Shown one piece after another: positions 7,638 through 19,135 of a DNA stretch of 64,000 nucleotides (positions within the stretch are counted from its first letter, which is position 1; each line of letters starts with the position of its first letter). A program made the position numbers and the translations under genes. Origin of the DNA: Streptomyces sp. LX-29 (GTDB lineage Bacteria; Actinomycetota; Actinomycetes; Streptomycetales; Streptomycetaceae); contig NZ_CP089746.1 of assembly GCF_029541745.1 (NCBI RefSeq), positions 2,976,001 through 3,040,000 on the forward strand. Direction: 5' to 3'. The notes beneath the pieces are model-generated. The model saw only the letters and a program-made list of their open reading frames with translations. It was not told the DNA's origin and searched no databases.

Positions 7638-8684
7638 ATGCGATCCATCTGGAATGGGGCCATTTCCTTCGGCCTGGTCAGCATCCCGATCAAGATGTAC
7701 CCGGCCACGGAGGACCACGCGGTCTCCTTCCGGCAGATCCACACCACCGACAACGGCCGAATCCGCTACCGAAAGGTGTGCGAGCTGGAGGACGAGACCG
7801 TCGACTCGGCGGAGATCGGCAAGGCGTATGAGGACGCCGATGGCAGCCTGATCCCGATCACCGACGACGACCTCGCCGCACTGCCGCTGCCCACCACCCA
7901 TTCCCTGGAGATCGAGGCGTTCGTCCCGGCGAGCCAGATCGACCCGCTCCAGATGGGTGACGCCTACTACCTCGGCGCACACGGGACCACGTCGGCCAAG
8001 CCCTATGTCCTGCTGCGCGAGGCGCTCAAGCGCAGCGAGAAGGTCGCCATCACCAAGTACGTCCACCGGGGGCGGGAGCGGCTGGGCATGCTGCGCGTGG
8101 TGGGCGACACCATCGCCATGCACCGGCTGCTGTGGCCGGACGAGATCCGGGACGCCACCGGCCTGGCCCCGCAGGCGAAGGTGACGGTGAAGGACGCCGA
8201 GCTCGATCTCGCCGACACGCTGATGGACACCCTCGGCGAGGTGGACATGGACTCGCTGCACGACCAGTACCACGAGGCGTTGGAGGAGCTCGTCGCGGCG
8301 AAGGTCGCGGGGGCAACCCCGGCGGCCGAGCTCGGCGAGGCGCCGGTCCCCACCGGCAAGGTGGTCGACCTCATGGCGGCCCTCCAGGACAGCGTCCGCT
8401 CGGCCCGGAAGGCCCGGGGCGAGGAGGGCGTGGAGGCGGCGGGCGAGACCGAGGCGACGGTCACCCCGCTGCGCGGCCGCGGCCGCAAGGAGGCCGCCGC
8501 GGAGAAGAAGCCCGCCGCGACCAAGAAGGCGGCGTCCATGGCGAAGAAGGCCACCGGCGGCCGCGCCGCCGGCTCCGCCGCGAAGAAGCGCGCGGCCTCG
8601 GGTGGCACGGCCACGGGGGGCGCGAAGAAGACGGCCGCCGCCAAGAAGACCACGGCTCGGCGCAAGCCGAAGGCGGCGTCCTAG
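7638..8684 (+). CDS. ku: Ku DNA end-binding protein
   Basis: The 348-residue protein starts MRSIWNGAISFGLVSIPIKM, the hallmark start of bacterial Ku, and carries the beta-barrel/bridge core to about residue 250. It forms a homodimeric ring on broken DNA ends and recruits the LigD polymerase and ligase encoded just across the promoter. After about residue 280 it has a Lys/Ala/Thr-rich tail of roughly 65 residues resembling histone H1, as in other actinobacterial Ku proteins, likely for sliding along DNA. GAAGGG upstream of ATG 7638 serves as ribosome site. Confidence 0.95.
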   Translation: MRSIWNGAISFGLVSIPIKMYPATEDHAVSFRQIHTTDNGRIRYRKVCELEDETVDSAEIGKAYEDADGSLIPITDDDLAALPLPTTHSLEIEAFVPASQIDPLQMGDAYYLGAHGTTSAKPYVLLREALKRSEKVAITKYVHRGRERLGMLRVVGDTIAMHRLLWPDEIRDATGLAPQAKVTVKDAELDLADTLMDTLGEVDMDSLHDQYHEALEELVAAKVAGATPAAELGEAPVPTGKVVDLMAALQDSVRSARKARGEEGVEAAGETEATVTPLRGRGRKEAAAEKKPAATKKAASMAKKATGGRAAGSAAKKRAASGGTATGGAKKTAAAKKTTARRKPKAAS

Positions 8685-8745
8685 ACCACCGCGCCCGGGC
8701 GAATCGGGTGACGGCCCCCCGCGCGCACCCCCGGGGGACGGCCGG

Positions 8746-9567
8746 TCAGGAGAAGTCAGCCGCATGGTCGGCGGCCCACTGAGCGAAGGTGCGCCCCGGC
8801 CGGCCCGTGATGCGCTCGGTCTCCGGGGAGATCTCGGCCGGGCGGCCGACGGACGCGGCGAACATGGTGAGCAGCGAGTCCGCGATCTCCGCCGACACAT
8901 GCCCGCCGGTCATCGCCTCGCGGGCGGCCTCCCGACTGAGCTCCTCATAGCGCAGCGGACGCCCGATGGCCTCGCCGATGATGCGGACCTGCTCGGCCTG
9001 GGTGATCGACTGGGGCCCGCTGAGGACCGGCGCTCGGCCGACGAGGTCGTCGGTGAGCAGGGCGCGGGCGGCGACCGCCGCGATGTCGGCCTCGTGGATG
9101 GGGGCGAGCTGGGCCTCGGCGTACGGACCGCGCACCACGTCCCCGGCGCGGATCTGGCCCGCCCACTGCCCGGCGTTGGAGGCGAAGGCCCCGGGTCGCA
9201 GATGTGTCCACTCCACGCCGGTGGCCTCGATCGCGACCTCCAGCGCGCGATGGTGGTCGCCGATCGGGTTTCCCGACCCCGCCTCGGCCACCGCCGCGGA
9301 GGAGAGGGTCACGATGCGCCGCACGCCGTGCCAGGCGGCCTGACGGAGGAACTCCTCCGGGCCGCTCCCCCACAGCACAGCGGGGTTGAGGAAGACGGCC
9401 GTGACGCCGTCGAGCGGCAGGTCGCCGAGGCGCGCCACCCGCACCCCGGCGGGCATCCGCGCCGCCTCGGGATCGCGGGTCAGCGCGCAGACCTTCGCCC
9501 CCGCCTCGACCAGCTCGTCCACCACATACCGGCCGACGTTTCCGGTAGCCCCGGTCACCACGATCAC
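8746..9567 (-). CDS. NmrA-like NAD(P)-binding oxidoreductase
   Basis: A 273-residue atypical short-chain dehydrogenase/NmrA fold. MIVVTGATGNVGRYVVDELV gives the dinucleotide-binding GxxGxxG at residues 6-12. There is no YxxxK catalytic pair in the usual place, and the region TLSSAAVAEAGSGNPIGDHH is typical of NAD(P)-sensing or quinone-reducing members (QorB/NmrA group). GTG 9567 is chosen because GAGGAG lies 8 bases upstream; longer frames reach into the divergent TetR gene. A palindromic site for that TetR sits between the two, so expression is probably repressed by it. Confidence 0.85.
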   Translation of the reverse strand: MIVVTGATGNVGRYVVDELVEAGAKVCALTRDPEAARMPAGVRVARLGDLPLDGVTAVFLNPAVLWGSGPEEFLRQAAWHGVRRIVTLSSAAVAEAGSGNPIGDHHRALEVAIEATGVEWTHLRPGAFASNAGQWAGQIRAGDVVRGPYAEAQLAPIHEADIAAVAARALLTDDLVGRAPVLSGPQSITQAEQVRIIGEAIGRPLRYEELSREAAREAMTGGHVSAEIADSLLTMFAASVGRPAEISPETERITGRPGRTFAQWAADHAADFS

Positions 9568-9621
9568 GACGTCACTCCTCGTCTTGCCGCTGCTTCGTCT
9601 TGTCACGCTCTCGAGCTCCAG

Positions 9622-9641
9622 GTTCAACCATCCGGTTGAAC
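9622..9641. promoter_or_regulatory. Likely TetR operator
   Basis: GTTCAACC-ATCC-GGTTGAAC is a perfect 8-bp inverted repeat with a 4-bp spacer, lying between the divergent NmrA-like and TetR genes. Position and symmetry fit autoregulation plus control of the oxidoreductase. A further GTCAACC half-site follows at 9644-9650. Confidence 0.7.
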
Positions 9642-9681
9642 TTGTCAACCAGCCATATGGATAAAGCTGTGGGCGCCGGGC

Positions 9682-9687
9682 TAGTCT
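9682..9687 (+). promoter_or_regulatory. -10 element for the TetR gene
   Basis: TAGTCT lies six bases before GTG 9694 and there is no ribosome site, so the transcript is probably leaderless. The -35 region is not obvious. Confidence 0.5.
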
Positions 9688-9693
9688 GAACCC

Positions 9694-10401
9694 GTGAGCG
9701 AGATGCCCGAGACGCCCAAGCGCCCCCGCCGCGCCCCAGCCCCCGACGCCCGGAAGCTCGACGCCGAGCGCTCCCGGCGGCTGCTGCTGGAGGCCGCCAA
9801 GGACGAGTTCGCCTCGAAGGGGTTCGCGGGCGCCCGGGTGCAGGACATCGCCGATCGGGCCGGCCTCAACAAGCAGCTGATCAACTACTACTTCGGCGGC
9901 AAGGAGGGGCTCTACGTCGAGCTGGGCCGCCAGTGGCTGGCACACGAGGCGACCTTCAACGAGTCCTCCGCCCCCCTGGACGACCTCGTCGTGCGCTACC
10001 TCGACGAAGCGTTCGCCGATCCACGCGGCACCCGGCTCCTCATCTGGCGGGCGCTCACCGACGAGGCGTGGAGCGACGGCCCCGAGGACCGCGAGGACCT
10101 GTCCGACCTGCGGCGCCGGCAGGCGGCGGGCGAGCTCGCCGAGGAGTTCGAGCCCGAGGCCGTGATGCTGATGTGCTACGCCCTGGTCGCGGCCCCCGTC
10201 GCGATGCGGCACGCGGTGGGCCGCATCTACGGCCTCGACCCCGACTCCCAGGAGTTCCGGGAGCGCTACGCCGACCAGCTACGCCGCGTCATCCGCCGCA
10301 TGGCCGGACCGGGCCCCGGCCCGGCCGCGCCTCCCGGCCCGGCGGAGTCCGACCCGGCCACGGAGCCCGCACGCCACGCCCCCGGCCGCGCCCGTGGGTG
10401 A
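9694..10401 (+). CDS. TetR-family transcriptional regulator
   Basis: The 235-residue protein has the N-terminal TetR helix-turn-helix (about 26-72: [32 protein letters not shown]), followed by an all-helical ligand domain and a Pro-rich tail of about 35 residues. It is transcribed away from the NmrA-like oxidoreductase and a perfect palindrome lies between them, so it most likely represses that gene and itself. GTG 9694 fits a leaderless start. The inducer is unknown. Confidence 0.88.
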   Translation: MSEMPETPKRPRRAPAPDARKLDAERSRRLLLEAAKDEFASKGFAGARVQDIADRAGLNKQLINYYFGGKEGLYVELGRQWLAHEATFNESSAPLDDLVVRYLDEAFADPRGTRLLIWRALTDEAWSDGPEDREDLSDLRRRQAAGELAEEFEPEAVMLMCYALVAAPVAMRHAVGRIYGLDPDSQEFRERYADQLRRVIRRMAGPGPGPAAPPGPAESDPATEPARHAPGRARG

Positions 10402-10485
10402 CGCGCGGCGCCCCGGGGGCGACCCCGCCCCGTCCGGCCCCCGCCACCTCGGGCGAACGCCGGACGCGCTGTCGTACCCCCCTCA

Positions 10486-10498
10486 TAGAATTGCCCGC
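10486..10498 (+). promoter_or_regulatory. -10 element and leaderless start for recQ
   Basis: TAGAAT (10486-10491) is followed seven bases later by the GTG at 10499, with no Shine-Dalgarno sequence between, the pattern of a leaderless actinobacterial mRNA. Confidence 0.55.
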
Positions 10499-12372
<1,874 letters not shown>

Positions 12373-12376
<4 letters not shown>

Positions 12377-13371
12377 CTGTATTGCCCTGTGAGGTTGGGG
12401 ACGCGGCTGGCGGGTGGTTGGCCTTTCAGCGCGGTGTGTCCGCGGTGGTGATTGTAGGTGTGTAGCCATTCGCCGAAGGCCGCGCGTCGTTCCCGCTCTG
12501 AGCGGTAAGTGCGGGCGTAGGCCCACTCCTCCAACAGGGTGCGGTTGAAGCGTTCGACCTTGCCGTTGGTCTGCGGCCGGTAGGGCCGGGTGCGCTTGTG
12601 GACGATCCCAGCCGTGGCCAGGGCAGCGCGCCAGTGGTGAGAGCGGTAGCAGGAGCCGTTGTCGGTCAGCACCCGCTCGACGGTGATCCCGGCCTGGGCG
12701 AAGAAGGCGTGGGCCCGCTGCCAGAAACTGGTGGCGGTCTCTTTCTTCTCGTCCGAGTGGATCTCGCTGTAGGCCAGGCGGGAGTGGTCGTCGACGGCTG
12801 TGTGCAGGTAGCTGTAGCCGAGGTTGGGGCGGCCGTGACGGGTGCGGGGCCGTGCGGGGTCGCGGTGTGCGGAGCTGTTGCGACCGCCCTGGGCTCTGCC
12901 GTGGACCTTGTGTCCGCCGCCGTCGGGGATGTTGCCCAGCTTCTTGATGTCGACGTGGACCAGTTCTCCAGGCCGGTCGCGCTCGTAGCGCCGCACCACG
13001 CGGCCCGTGGCCCGGTCCAGGTGGGCCAGGCGGGCCAGGTGATAGCGGGTGAGGACGCGGTGGACGGTGGAGGGCACCAGGTGCAGGAAGTGCGCGATGC
13101 GGGCCGGTCCCCACCGGCGCAGCAAACGGACCTTGATGATCCGTCGCTCGGTGCGGGTGGGAGTGCGGCGGGGGCTGTGGTGGGGCCGGCTGGAGCGGTC
13201 CGCCAGGCCGGCTTCGCCCAGTCGGCGGTAGCGGTCGGCCCACCGCTGGGCTGTGGTCGGCGAGACCTGGAAGCGCTCGGCGGCCCGTCGAAGCGGCCAG
13301 CCGTCCTCGACCACACAGCGGGCAAGACGCAGGCGTCCGGTCTCGGTCAGGGGTGCATTACGGTGGGGCAC
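12373..13371 (-). CDS. IS481-family DDE transposase
   Basis: About 332 residues. An N-terminal helix-turn-helix ([20 protein letters not shown]) is followed by a retroviral-integrase-like DDE core: D in [12 protein letters not shown] in [12 protein letters not shown] in [16 protein letters not shown] 13371 (protein starting with [13 protein letters not shown]) matches where relatives usually start; an in-frame ATG at 13407 would add 12 residues. The stop TAG (12375-12373) is not inside the element but is provided by the target-site duplication. No frameshift is seen, so the copy may be active. Confidence 0.92.
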
Positions 13372-13490
13372 GAGGGCCTTTCGGTCGGTGTAGACGTCGC
13401 AATCCACACCGAACCCGGAAGGCCCTCACCCATTCAAGATCCCTCAGCCGAGACCTGGGTCACCTGTCCACAACCTCCCCGGACAGAACA
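12378..13490 (-). mobile_element. IS481-family insertion sequence, complete
   Basis: The element is 1113 bp. Its ends are imperfect inverted repeats of about 25 bp (TGTATTGCCCTGTGAGGTTG and TGTTCTGTCCGGGGAGGTTG in terminal orientation, 14 of these 20 positions identical). A 6-bp direct repeat GCTAGC flanks it at 12372-12377 and 13491-13496, the target duplication. The single transposase looks intact. The palindromic CTAG target holds the recQ stop codon on one strand and the transposase stop on the other. Confidence 0.92.
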
Positions 13491-13496
13491 GCTAGC

Positions 13497-13931
13497 CCAC
13501 CCCGGGCGCGCCGGGGCCCTCGGCCGGCGGCTCGCCTCGGCCGCCGGCCTTCCCCTGGCGGGCCGACCGCCTCCCCGGACCGCCGAGTCCCCCAAGCCAC
13601 CGGCTCCGTTCGGCCACCGACGTGGGCCACCGACTCCTTTCGACGGCCGACGTGGGCCACCGGCTCTTCCAGCCCACCGACTCCCTTAGGCCGTCGGCTG
13701 CTCCGCGACCTCAATCCCCGGACAGCCTCCCGGCCCCCGAGCCGACCCTCGGGCTCCTTCCGCACCACGAGCCCGATCCCCGAGCCCCGACCCCTCGGAC
13801 GACTTCCGTCCCGACCTTCCCCGTAACGGCTTCGGCTTCACTCCTTCCTCCTTGGCGGCGGCGGCCCTACACTTCGCCGCGCTTCATGGACATGACCATC
13901 GCGACCGTTCCATCGGGCATCAGGGGGCTTC
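13497..13931. other. Gene-free stretch after the IS element
   Basis: This is the original downstream flank of recQ. It is very C-rich with short imperfect repeats, for example GACGTGGGCCACCG at 13619-13632 and 13649-13662. No frame looks coding. It should contain the promoter of the FAD enzyme at 13932. Confidence 0.5.
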
Positions 13932-15761
13932 ATGGCCATCACCGTAAGCAATCACGAATCGACCGAGGGCGACGACTCCAGGAGTCGGCGGAGCTTTCTC
14001 GCGACGGCAGGAGCGGCAGGGGTGGTCGCGACCGCCGCCCAGGTCCCGCTCTCCGCGCCCCGGGCTACGGCCGCCACACCCCGCGCGGGCCGCTCCCCGC
14101 GTACGGTGGCAATCTTCGGGGCCGGCACCGCCGGGCTGACCGCGGCCCATGAACTGGCCGAGCGCGGCTACCGGGTCACCGTCTACGAGCGCAAGAACGC
14201 TCTCGGCGGCAAGGCGCGCAGCATGGATGTGCCCGGCACCGGGCGCGGCGGGCGCCGCCCGCTCCCCGGCGAGCACGGCTTCCGGTTCTTCCCCGGCTTC
14301 TACCTGAACCTCCCCGAGACGCTGAGCCGCATCCCCTTCCCCGGGAACCGCGACGGCTGCAAGGACAACCTCGTCGACGCGACCGAGGAGCTCTTCGCGC
14401 GCTCGGGCGGCCGCCCGGACCTGCGGTTCTCCTTCCGTTCCGTGGAGGCTCCGCCCTCCCGGCTCACCCCCGACGCCCTGCTCCAGATGCTCACCGGACT
14501 GCTGGACACCGCGCTCCGGCTGCCCGCCTCCGAGGTCGTCTACTTCGCCCAGCGGCTGCTCGTCTACCTGACCAGCGGTGAGCGGCGTCGCGTCGAGCAG
14601 TGGGAGCGGACCCGCTGGTGGGAGTACATCAGGGCCGAGCGGATGTCGGCGGACTACCAACGACTGCTGGCCATCGGGCTGACCCGCAACATCGTGGCCA
14701 CCAAGGCGGAGGAGGCCAGCACCCACACGGTGGCGCACGTCCTCGAGGCGTTCCTCTTCTCCTTCCTCGGCCGCGGCAACGACGGCGAGCCCGACCGGGT
14801 GCTCAACGCACCGACCAACGAGGCGTGGATCGACCCCTGGCTGCGCTACCTGCGCGCGCACGGCGTGCGCTTCGAGACCGGCTCGCCCCTGCGCGAACTG
14901 CGCTACGAGAGCGGGCAGATCACCGGCGCGATCGTCGAGGACGCCGCGACCGGCGCCCGCCGCGCGGTCACCGCCGACTACTACGTGAGCGCCCTGCCGG
15001 TGGAGCACGCCCGCGGGACCTGGGGGCCGCGACTACGCGCCGCGGACCCGCAGTTGGGCCGCTGCGACGCACTGCAGACGGACTGGATGACCGGCGTCCA
15101 GTTCTATCTGCGCGAGCGCACCCCGATCGTGCACGGGCACGTCAACTACCTGGACTCCCCCTGGGCGATCACCTCCATCAGCCAGGCGCAGATGTGGCCC
15201 GGTCGCGACTTCGCCGCCGACTACGGCGACGGCACGGCGGCCGACTGCTTCTCGACCATCGTCTCGGAGTGGGACCAGCCCGGAATCCTGTACGGGAAGA
15301 CGGCCAAGCAGTGCACCAAGGAGGAGATCGTCAAGGAGGTCTGGGCGCAGATCAAGGCCGCGCTGAACGACAGCGGCCGCACGGTGCTGCGCGACGACCT
15401 GGTCCACTCGTGGTTCATGGACCCGGCGGTGGAGGGCCTCGGTGGGCCGCGCCCGACCAATGACGAGCAGTTGCTGGTCCACCCGGCGGGCACCCTGCAC
15501 AACCGCCCCACCGCGCACACCGCCGTCCCCAACCTCTTCCTCGCCGGCGACTACGTGGTCAACGACATGGACCTGGCCACCATGGAGGGCGCCAACCAGA
15601 CGGGCCGCGCGGCAGCCAACGCGCTGCTGAAGACCGACGGGTCCAGCGCCGCGCCCTGCACCCTCCAGACCCTGTTCCAGCCCCCGGAGCTGGCCGGACT
15701 CAAGCGGCATGACGAGACCCGCTTCCGCCTGGGGCTGCCGAACGCCTTCGACCTCGGCTGA
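13932..15761 (+). CDS. Tat-exported FAD-dependent amine oxidase/desaturase-like enzyme
   Basis: The 609-residue protein starts with a twin-arginine signal (SRRSFLATAGAAG, RR at 19-20), followed by a Rossmann FAD site IFGAGTAGLTAAHELAE (GxGxxG 63-68) with the ribose-binding Glu in VTVYE (E86) and the LGGKA loop. The C-terminus has the second FAD motif (NLFLAGDYV...MEGANQTGRAAANA). This is the layout of NAD(P)/FAD amine oxidases, phytoene desaturases and hydroxysqualene dehydroxylases (HpnE). The Tat signal suggests an extracytoplasmic role. The substrate is unknown; no carotenoid or hopanoid genes are adjacent. Confidence 0.85.
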   Translation: MAITVSNHESTEGDDSRSRRSFLATAGAAGVVATAAQVPLSAPRATAATPRAGRSPRTVAIFGAGTAGLTAAHELAERGYRVTVYERKNALGGKARSMDVPGTGRGGRRPLPGEHGFRFFPGFYLNLPETLSRIPFPGNRDGCKDNLVDATEELFARSGGRPDLRFSFRSVEAPPSRLTPDALLQMLTGLLDTALRLPASEVVYFAQRLLVYLTSGERRRVEQWERTRWWEYIRAERMSADYQRLLAIGLTRNIVATKAEEASTHTVAHVLEAFLFSFLGRGNDGEPDRVLNAPTNEAWIDPWLRYLRAHGVRFETGSPLRELRYESGQITGAIVEDAATGARRAVTADYYVSALPVEHARGTWGPRLRAADPQLGRCDALQTDWMTGVQFYLRERTPIVHGHVNYLDSPWAITSISQAQMWPGRDFAADYGDGTAADCFSTIVSEWDQPGILYGKTAKQCTKEEIVKEVWAQIKAALNDSGRTVLRDDLVHSWFMDPAVEGLGGPRPTNDEQLLVHPAGTLHNRPTAHTAVPNLFLAGDYVVNDMDLATMEGANQTGRAAANALLKTDGSSAAPCTLQTLFQPPELAGLKRHDETRFRLGLPNAFDLG

Positions 15762-15896
15762 GCGCCCACAGGCAAAGCACCGGCAAAGCACCGGAGGCGC
15801 CCGAAAAACCCGTGCCACACCAGGCAACCCATCCTCATGTGTCCCCATCTATCAGGGCGAAGTTCGGTTAAACGTGCTGACACGGGAGGAACCACC

Positions 15897-16307
15897 ATGA
15901 AGCGCACGCACCGTCTGGCCGTCGCCGCCACCCTCGCCGCCGCCCTCCTCACCGGTGGTGCCGCCACCGCGATGGCGGCCACCGCCCCGGCCAAGCCGGC
16001 CCCGGTCAAGACCGCCCCGGCCAAGCCGCAGGCCAAGACGACGATCACCGCCAAGTCGTCGGTGGACATCGTGCGCGCCTGGCAGGAGTTCCGGGTGACC
16101 GGCAAGACCACCGGCATCAAGGCGGGCAGCAAGGTCTCCCTCCAGCAGAAGCAGCGCGGCAAGTGGGTCACCCTGCCGGCGAGCACCGTGGTCAACAAGA
16201 GCGGTGCCTACAGCCTGCGCGTCAAGCTCGGCGCCAAGGGCAAGAACGAGCTGCGCATGGCGAGCGGCTCCACCCACTCCGCCGCCTTCACCGTGGCGGT
16301 GCGCTGA
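15897..16307 (+). CDS. Small secreted protein with an Ig-like beta domain
   Basis: 136 residues. A Sec signal peptide (KRTHRLAVAATLAAALLTGG, cleaved near AMAA) is followed by an Ala/Lys/Pro linker (about 29-50) and one beta-rich domain that resembles bacterial surface Ig-like folds (GSKVSLQQKQRGKWVTLPAS). GGGAGGAACC before ATG 15897 fixes the start; an upstream in-frame ATG lacks one. It follows the FAD enzyme by 135 bp on the same strand. Its last 20 bp overlap the convergent MFS gene. Function unknown. Confidence 0.75.
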   Translation: MKRTHRLAVAATLAAALLTGGAATAMAATAPAKPAPVKTAPAKPQAKTTITAKSSVDIVRAWQEFRVTGKTTGIKAGSKVSLQQKQRGKWVTLPASTVVNKSGAYSLRVKLGAKGKNELRMASGSTHSAAFTVAVR

Positions 16308-17844
16308 CCGCGCTCGGCACGCCCCGCACCCCGTCCCCCGCCGGCCGGGCTCGACCACCGTCGAGCTCGGCCGGCGTCATGACCCGCAGGAACGGCACGA
16401 CGGAGACGGCCACCAGGGCGGCGAAGACGAGGAACGCCGCCCGCGCGCCGAGCCCCTGCGCCAGCAGCCCCACCACCCCCGCGCCCACCGGCATGGCCCC
16501 CCAGCTGAACAGGCGCCCCACCGCGTTGCAGCGGCCGAGCATGGCGTCGGGGACGATCCGCTGGCTGATCGTCCGGGCGTTGACCGACCAGAGGGTGCCG
16601 CCCAGGCCGCCCGCGAAGGCCGCCGCCGCGACGGCCCACAGTTCGGTGCTCACGGCGGGCACGGCCATCATCGCGAAGGTACCCACCAGGTCGGCGAACA
16701 TCACCCGACGACGACCGAAGAACCGGTTGATGTGAGTGACGGCGACCGCCCCCACCAGCCCACCCACCCCGAGCGCGCTGAGCAGCATGCCGTACTCGTG
16801 CGAGCTCAGCGCCATGGTCTCGGTGGCGTGGAGCGGCATCAGCGCCAGCCAGGCGCCCCAACAGGCACACAGCGCGGTGAGGATGAGCGACATCGTGCGC
16901 AGCAGCCGCTGCCGCCACAGATAGCGCAGCCCCTCGACGATCTGACGATGCACGGTCGCGGTCCCGGTCACGGCCACAGACCCGGCCACAGTCCCGGTCG
17001 CTGCCACACTCCCGGTCGCGGTCCCCGTCGCGGCCGCAGACCCGGTCGCGGTCCCCGTCGCAGCCACGGTCCCAGCCGCGGTCCCAGCCGCGGTCCCAGC
17101 CGCGGTCCCAGCCGCGGTCCCAGCCGCGGTCCCAGCCGCGGTCCCAGCCGCGGTCCCAGCCGCGGTCTCAGCCGCGGTCACGGTCCCGGTCATGACCTCG
17201 GCTCCGCCGCCGGCCCCCGCCCCCGACTCGACCGCGCCGCGCGCCGCGCGGAAACGGCCGGTGAGCAGCAGCAGGACGAGCGAGGCAGCGAGGTAGGCCA
17301 CCCAGGTCGCACCGAGCGCGACCCCCGCGCCCGCGGCCAGCAGGAGTCCGCCGACGAACGGGCCGCAGAACTCGTTGCAGACCGTCTCGGCTCCCGCCAG
17401 CCATGCGTTGGCCCGCTCCCGCCCGTCCTCCGGCACCAGGGCGGGGACCAGCGCGGCGGCCGCGGTGAGCGCGACGACCTCGGCGACACCGAGCACGACC
17501 GCCGCCCCGCACAGCATCCAGATGCCCGGCCGCCCGGTCGCCGCGGCATGGAGCAGCACCCCGATCGCCGACAGCCGCATGCCGTCGGCCAGCCACAGCA
17601 GCCGCCTCCGGTCGAATCGGTCGACGAGCACGCCGACATGGAGCGCGACCAGCAGCCAGGGCAGCGTCAACGCCAGTGAGACGGCCGTCACCTGGGCCGG
17701 CGAGCCGGAGGCACGGGCGGCCAGCAGCGGCAGGGCGATCTTGGTGACGCCGTCCGCGAGGTTGGTGACCGCGGTGAAGAGCAGCAGTACGGCGGCGTTG
17801 CGGCGGGCGGACGCCTGCGGCGGGCGCGGCGCGTGGTCACTCAT
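16288..17844 (-). CDS. MFS transporter with an AAGT-repeat central loop
   Basis: The 518-residue protein has two halves of about six membrane helices with the typical loop DRFDRRRLLWLADG between helices 2 and 3, and resembles actinobacterial macrolide/multidrug exporters. The central cytoplasmic loop (about residues 220-295) is made of Ala-Ala-Gly-Thr repeats encoded by a 12-bp tandem array, then looser ATGT repeats. The reading frame is kept through the array because the unit is a multiple of three, so loop length may vary between strains. Start ATG 17844 has GAGGGGA upstream. It ends convergent with, and overlapping, the secreted protein gene. Confidence 0.88.
   Translation of the reverse strand: MSDHAPRPPQASARRNAAVLLLFTAVTNLADGVTKIALPLLAARASGSPAQVTAVSLALTLPWLLVALHVGVLVDRFDRRRLLWLADGMRLSAIGVLLHAAATGRPGIWMLCGAAVVLGVAEVVALTAAAALVPALVPEDGRERANAWLAGAETVCNEFCGPFVGGLLLAAGAGVALGATWVAYLAASLVLLLLTGRFRAARGAVESGAGAGGGAEVMTGTVTAAETAAGTAAGTAAGTAAGTAAGTAAGTAAGTAAGTVAATGTATGSAAATGTATGSVAATGTVAGSVAVTGTATVHRQIVEGLRYLWRQRLLRTMSLILTALCACWGAWLALMPLHATETMALSSHEYGMLLSALGVGGLVGAVAVTHINRFFGRRRVMFADLVGTFAMMAVPAVSTELWAVAAAAFAGGLGGTLWSVNARTISQRIVPDAMLGRCNAVGRLFSWGAMPVGAGVVGLLAQGLGARAAFLVFAALVAVSVVPFLRVMTPAELDGGRARPAGDGVRGVPSAVSAPPR
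17067..17174. repeat. 12-bp coding tandem repeat, nine units
   Basis: CGGTCCCAGCCG is repeated eight times exactly plus once with one change, inside the MFS gene, where it encodes Ala-Ala-Gly-Thr on the minus strand. More degenerate units extend toward 16960. The array is likely prone to in-frame slippage. Confidence 0.92.
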
Positions 17845-18000
17845 CGAGCGTCGGTTCCCCTCGTCCGTCGATAACCGTCTATCGACTTTTGCCGGTTACA
17901 GCGCGCAGAGGTGAGTCTGACACGGCACCCCACGCCGGCGCTACCGGTAAAACGAATGACTGGTTAGCGAAGGCGCTAGGCTGGGGCCGAGGAGGTGGCC

Positions 18001-18597
18001 ATGCTGGAGGCCCCGGCCTCGGCCCTGCTGGTCGAGGCGTTCGCCAACACGGTCGATGTGGAAGAGGGGACCGACGACCTCTCCACGCCCGCACAGCTCG
18101 CCGACTGGCTGTGGGAGCGCGGGCTCACCGATCGCCACCGCCGGGTCGGCGCCGACGACCACGAGCTGTGCCTGCGGCTGCGCGCCGGGATCCGCGAGGA
18201 GCTCGGCACCCATGTCGGGGACGGCGCGGACGCGGCCGTCCTGGCGGCGGCCGACGCCGCGCTGCGCGAGCTTCCCGTCCTGGTGACGGTGGGCGGCGGC
18301 GCCTCCGCGCCCGCCCCCCATCTGCCGCCGGCGCGACAGGCCCTGGCCCGACTCGCCATCGCCTGGGCCGAGCTGATCGCCACCGGCGAGGCCCATCGCC
18401 TCAAGCGCTGCGCCGAGCACAGCTGCGCCTGGGCGTTCTGGGACGTGTCCAAAAATCGCAGCCGCCGCTGGTGTTCCATGCGGGTGTGCGGTAACCGCAC
18501 CAAGGCTCGCAAGCACGCGGCCAAGCAGGCCGCTGCCGCCGGCGCCGACACCCCGACGGCGTCCACGCGGGCCGCGACCACGGAGGTACGCCCTTAG
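18001..18597 (+). CDS. CGNR zinc-finger regulator (ABATE domain)
   Basis: 198 residues. The N-terminal half is an ABATE-like region (FANTVDVEEGTDDLSTPAQL), and the C-terminal 45 residues form a CGNR zinc finger with C137, C142, C158 and C163 and the signature RRWCSMRVCGNR. Such proteins are thought to be stress-linked DNA-binding regulators. GGAGG at 17991-17995 places the start at ATG 18001; an in-frame GTG at 17995 overlaps the ribosome site. The gene diverges from the MFS exporter, which it may control. Confidence 0.88.
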   Translation: MLEAPASALLVEAFANTVDVEEGTDDLSTPAQLADWLWERGLTDRHRRVGADDHELCLRLRAGIREELGTHVGDGADAAVLAAADAALRELPVLVTVGGGASAPAPHLPPARQALARLAIAWAELIATGEAHRLKRCAEHSCAWAFWDVSKNRSRRWCSMRVCGNRTKARKHAAKQAAAAGADTPTASTRAATTEVRP

Positions 18598-19135
18598 CGG
18601 CGGCCCACGGGCAGGGCCTCCCTGCCCCGTCCGGCGGTGTAGGCCGCCGGGTCCGCCGTACGCGCCCACTCGCGACCGCGCACGTCGGCACCGCATGGAC
18701 ACCCACCCGACGGCATCCGCGCGACGTCCCGCCCGCACGCGCCCAGGTCGCCGGCCCGCTCGTCCCCGCCCCCGTAGCCGCGGCCACGCCCCATAGCCGC
18801 GAGCACGCCCGGAGCCGCGGTCCCGTCCCGTAGCGGCGGACCACGCCCGCAGCCACGACCCCCCTCCGCTCGCTCGCGCGGGGAGCGTCCTCGCGCGTCG
18901 CGCGGATACGCGCCGCCGCGCGGGACGCCGCCACCCACCGGGCGCCACCGTCCACGCGAAGGCCCCTCACCCCGTCCCGGGGTGGCCGACAGCGCCGACC
19001 CCACGCCGGTCGGGCGCCGCGGGCACGGCCACGGCCGCCGCGACACGCCCGCACAACGCGACCGCGCGGCCGCGATGACGGCCCAAGGGGGGCCGAGATC
19101 GCGACCGCGCGGGTCGGGATGTCACCAGGCGCCGG
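18598..19135. other. Gene-free stretch
   Basis: About 540 bp of very GC-rich sequence with short repeats of CGCGAGC/CCGCAGCC type. No frame on either strand has a plausible start, domain or codon pattern. Nothing further is seen. Confidence 0.5.

Noticed and set aside
7589..8900. A long minus-strand open frame runs from the ligase through ku to 8900, suggesting a huge fused protein
   Set aside because: The part beyond the ligase start is antisense to the ligD polymerase and ku genes and reads as low-complexity sequence typical of GC-rich shadow frames; GTG 6698 with a GTGA overlap is a clear start.
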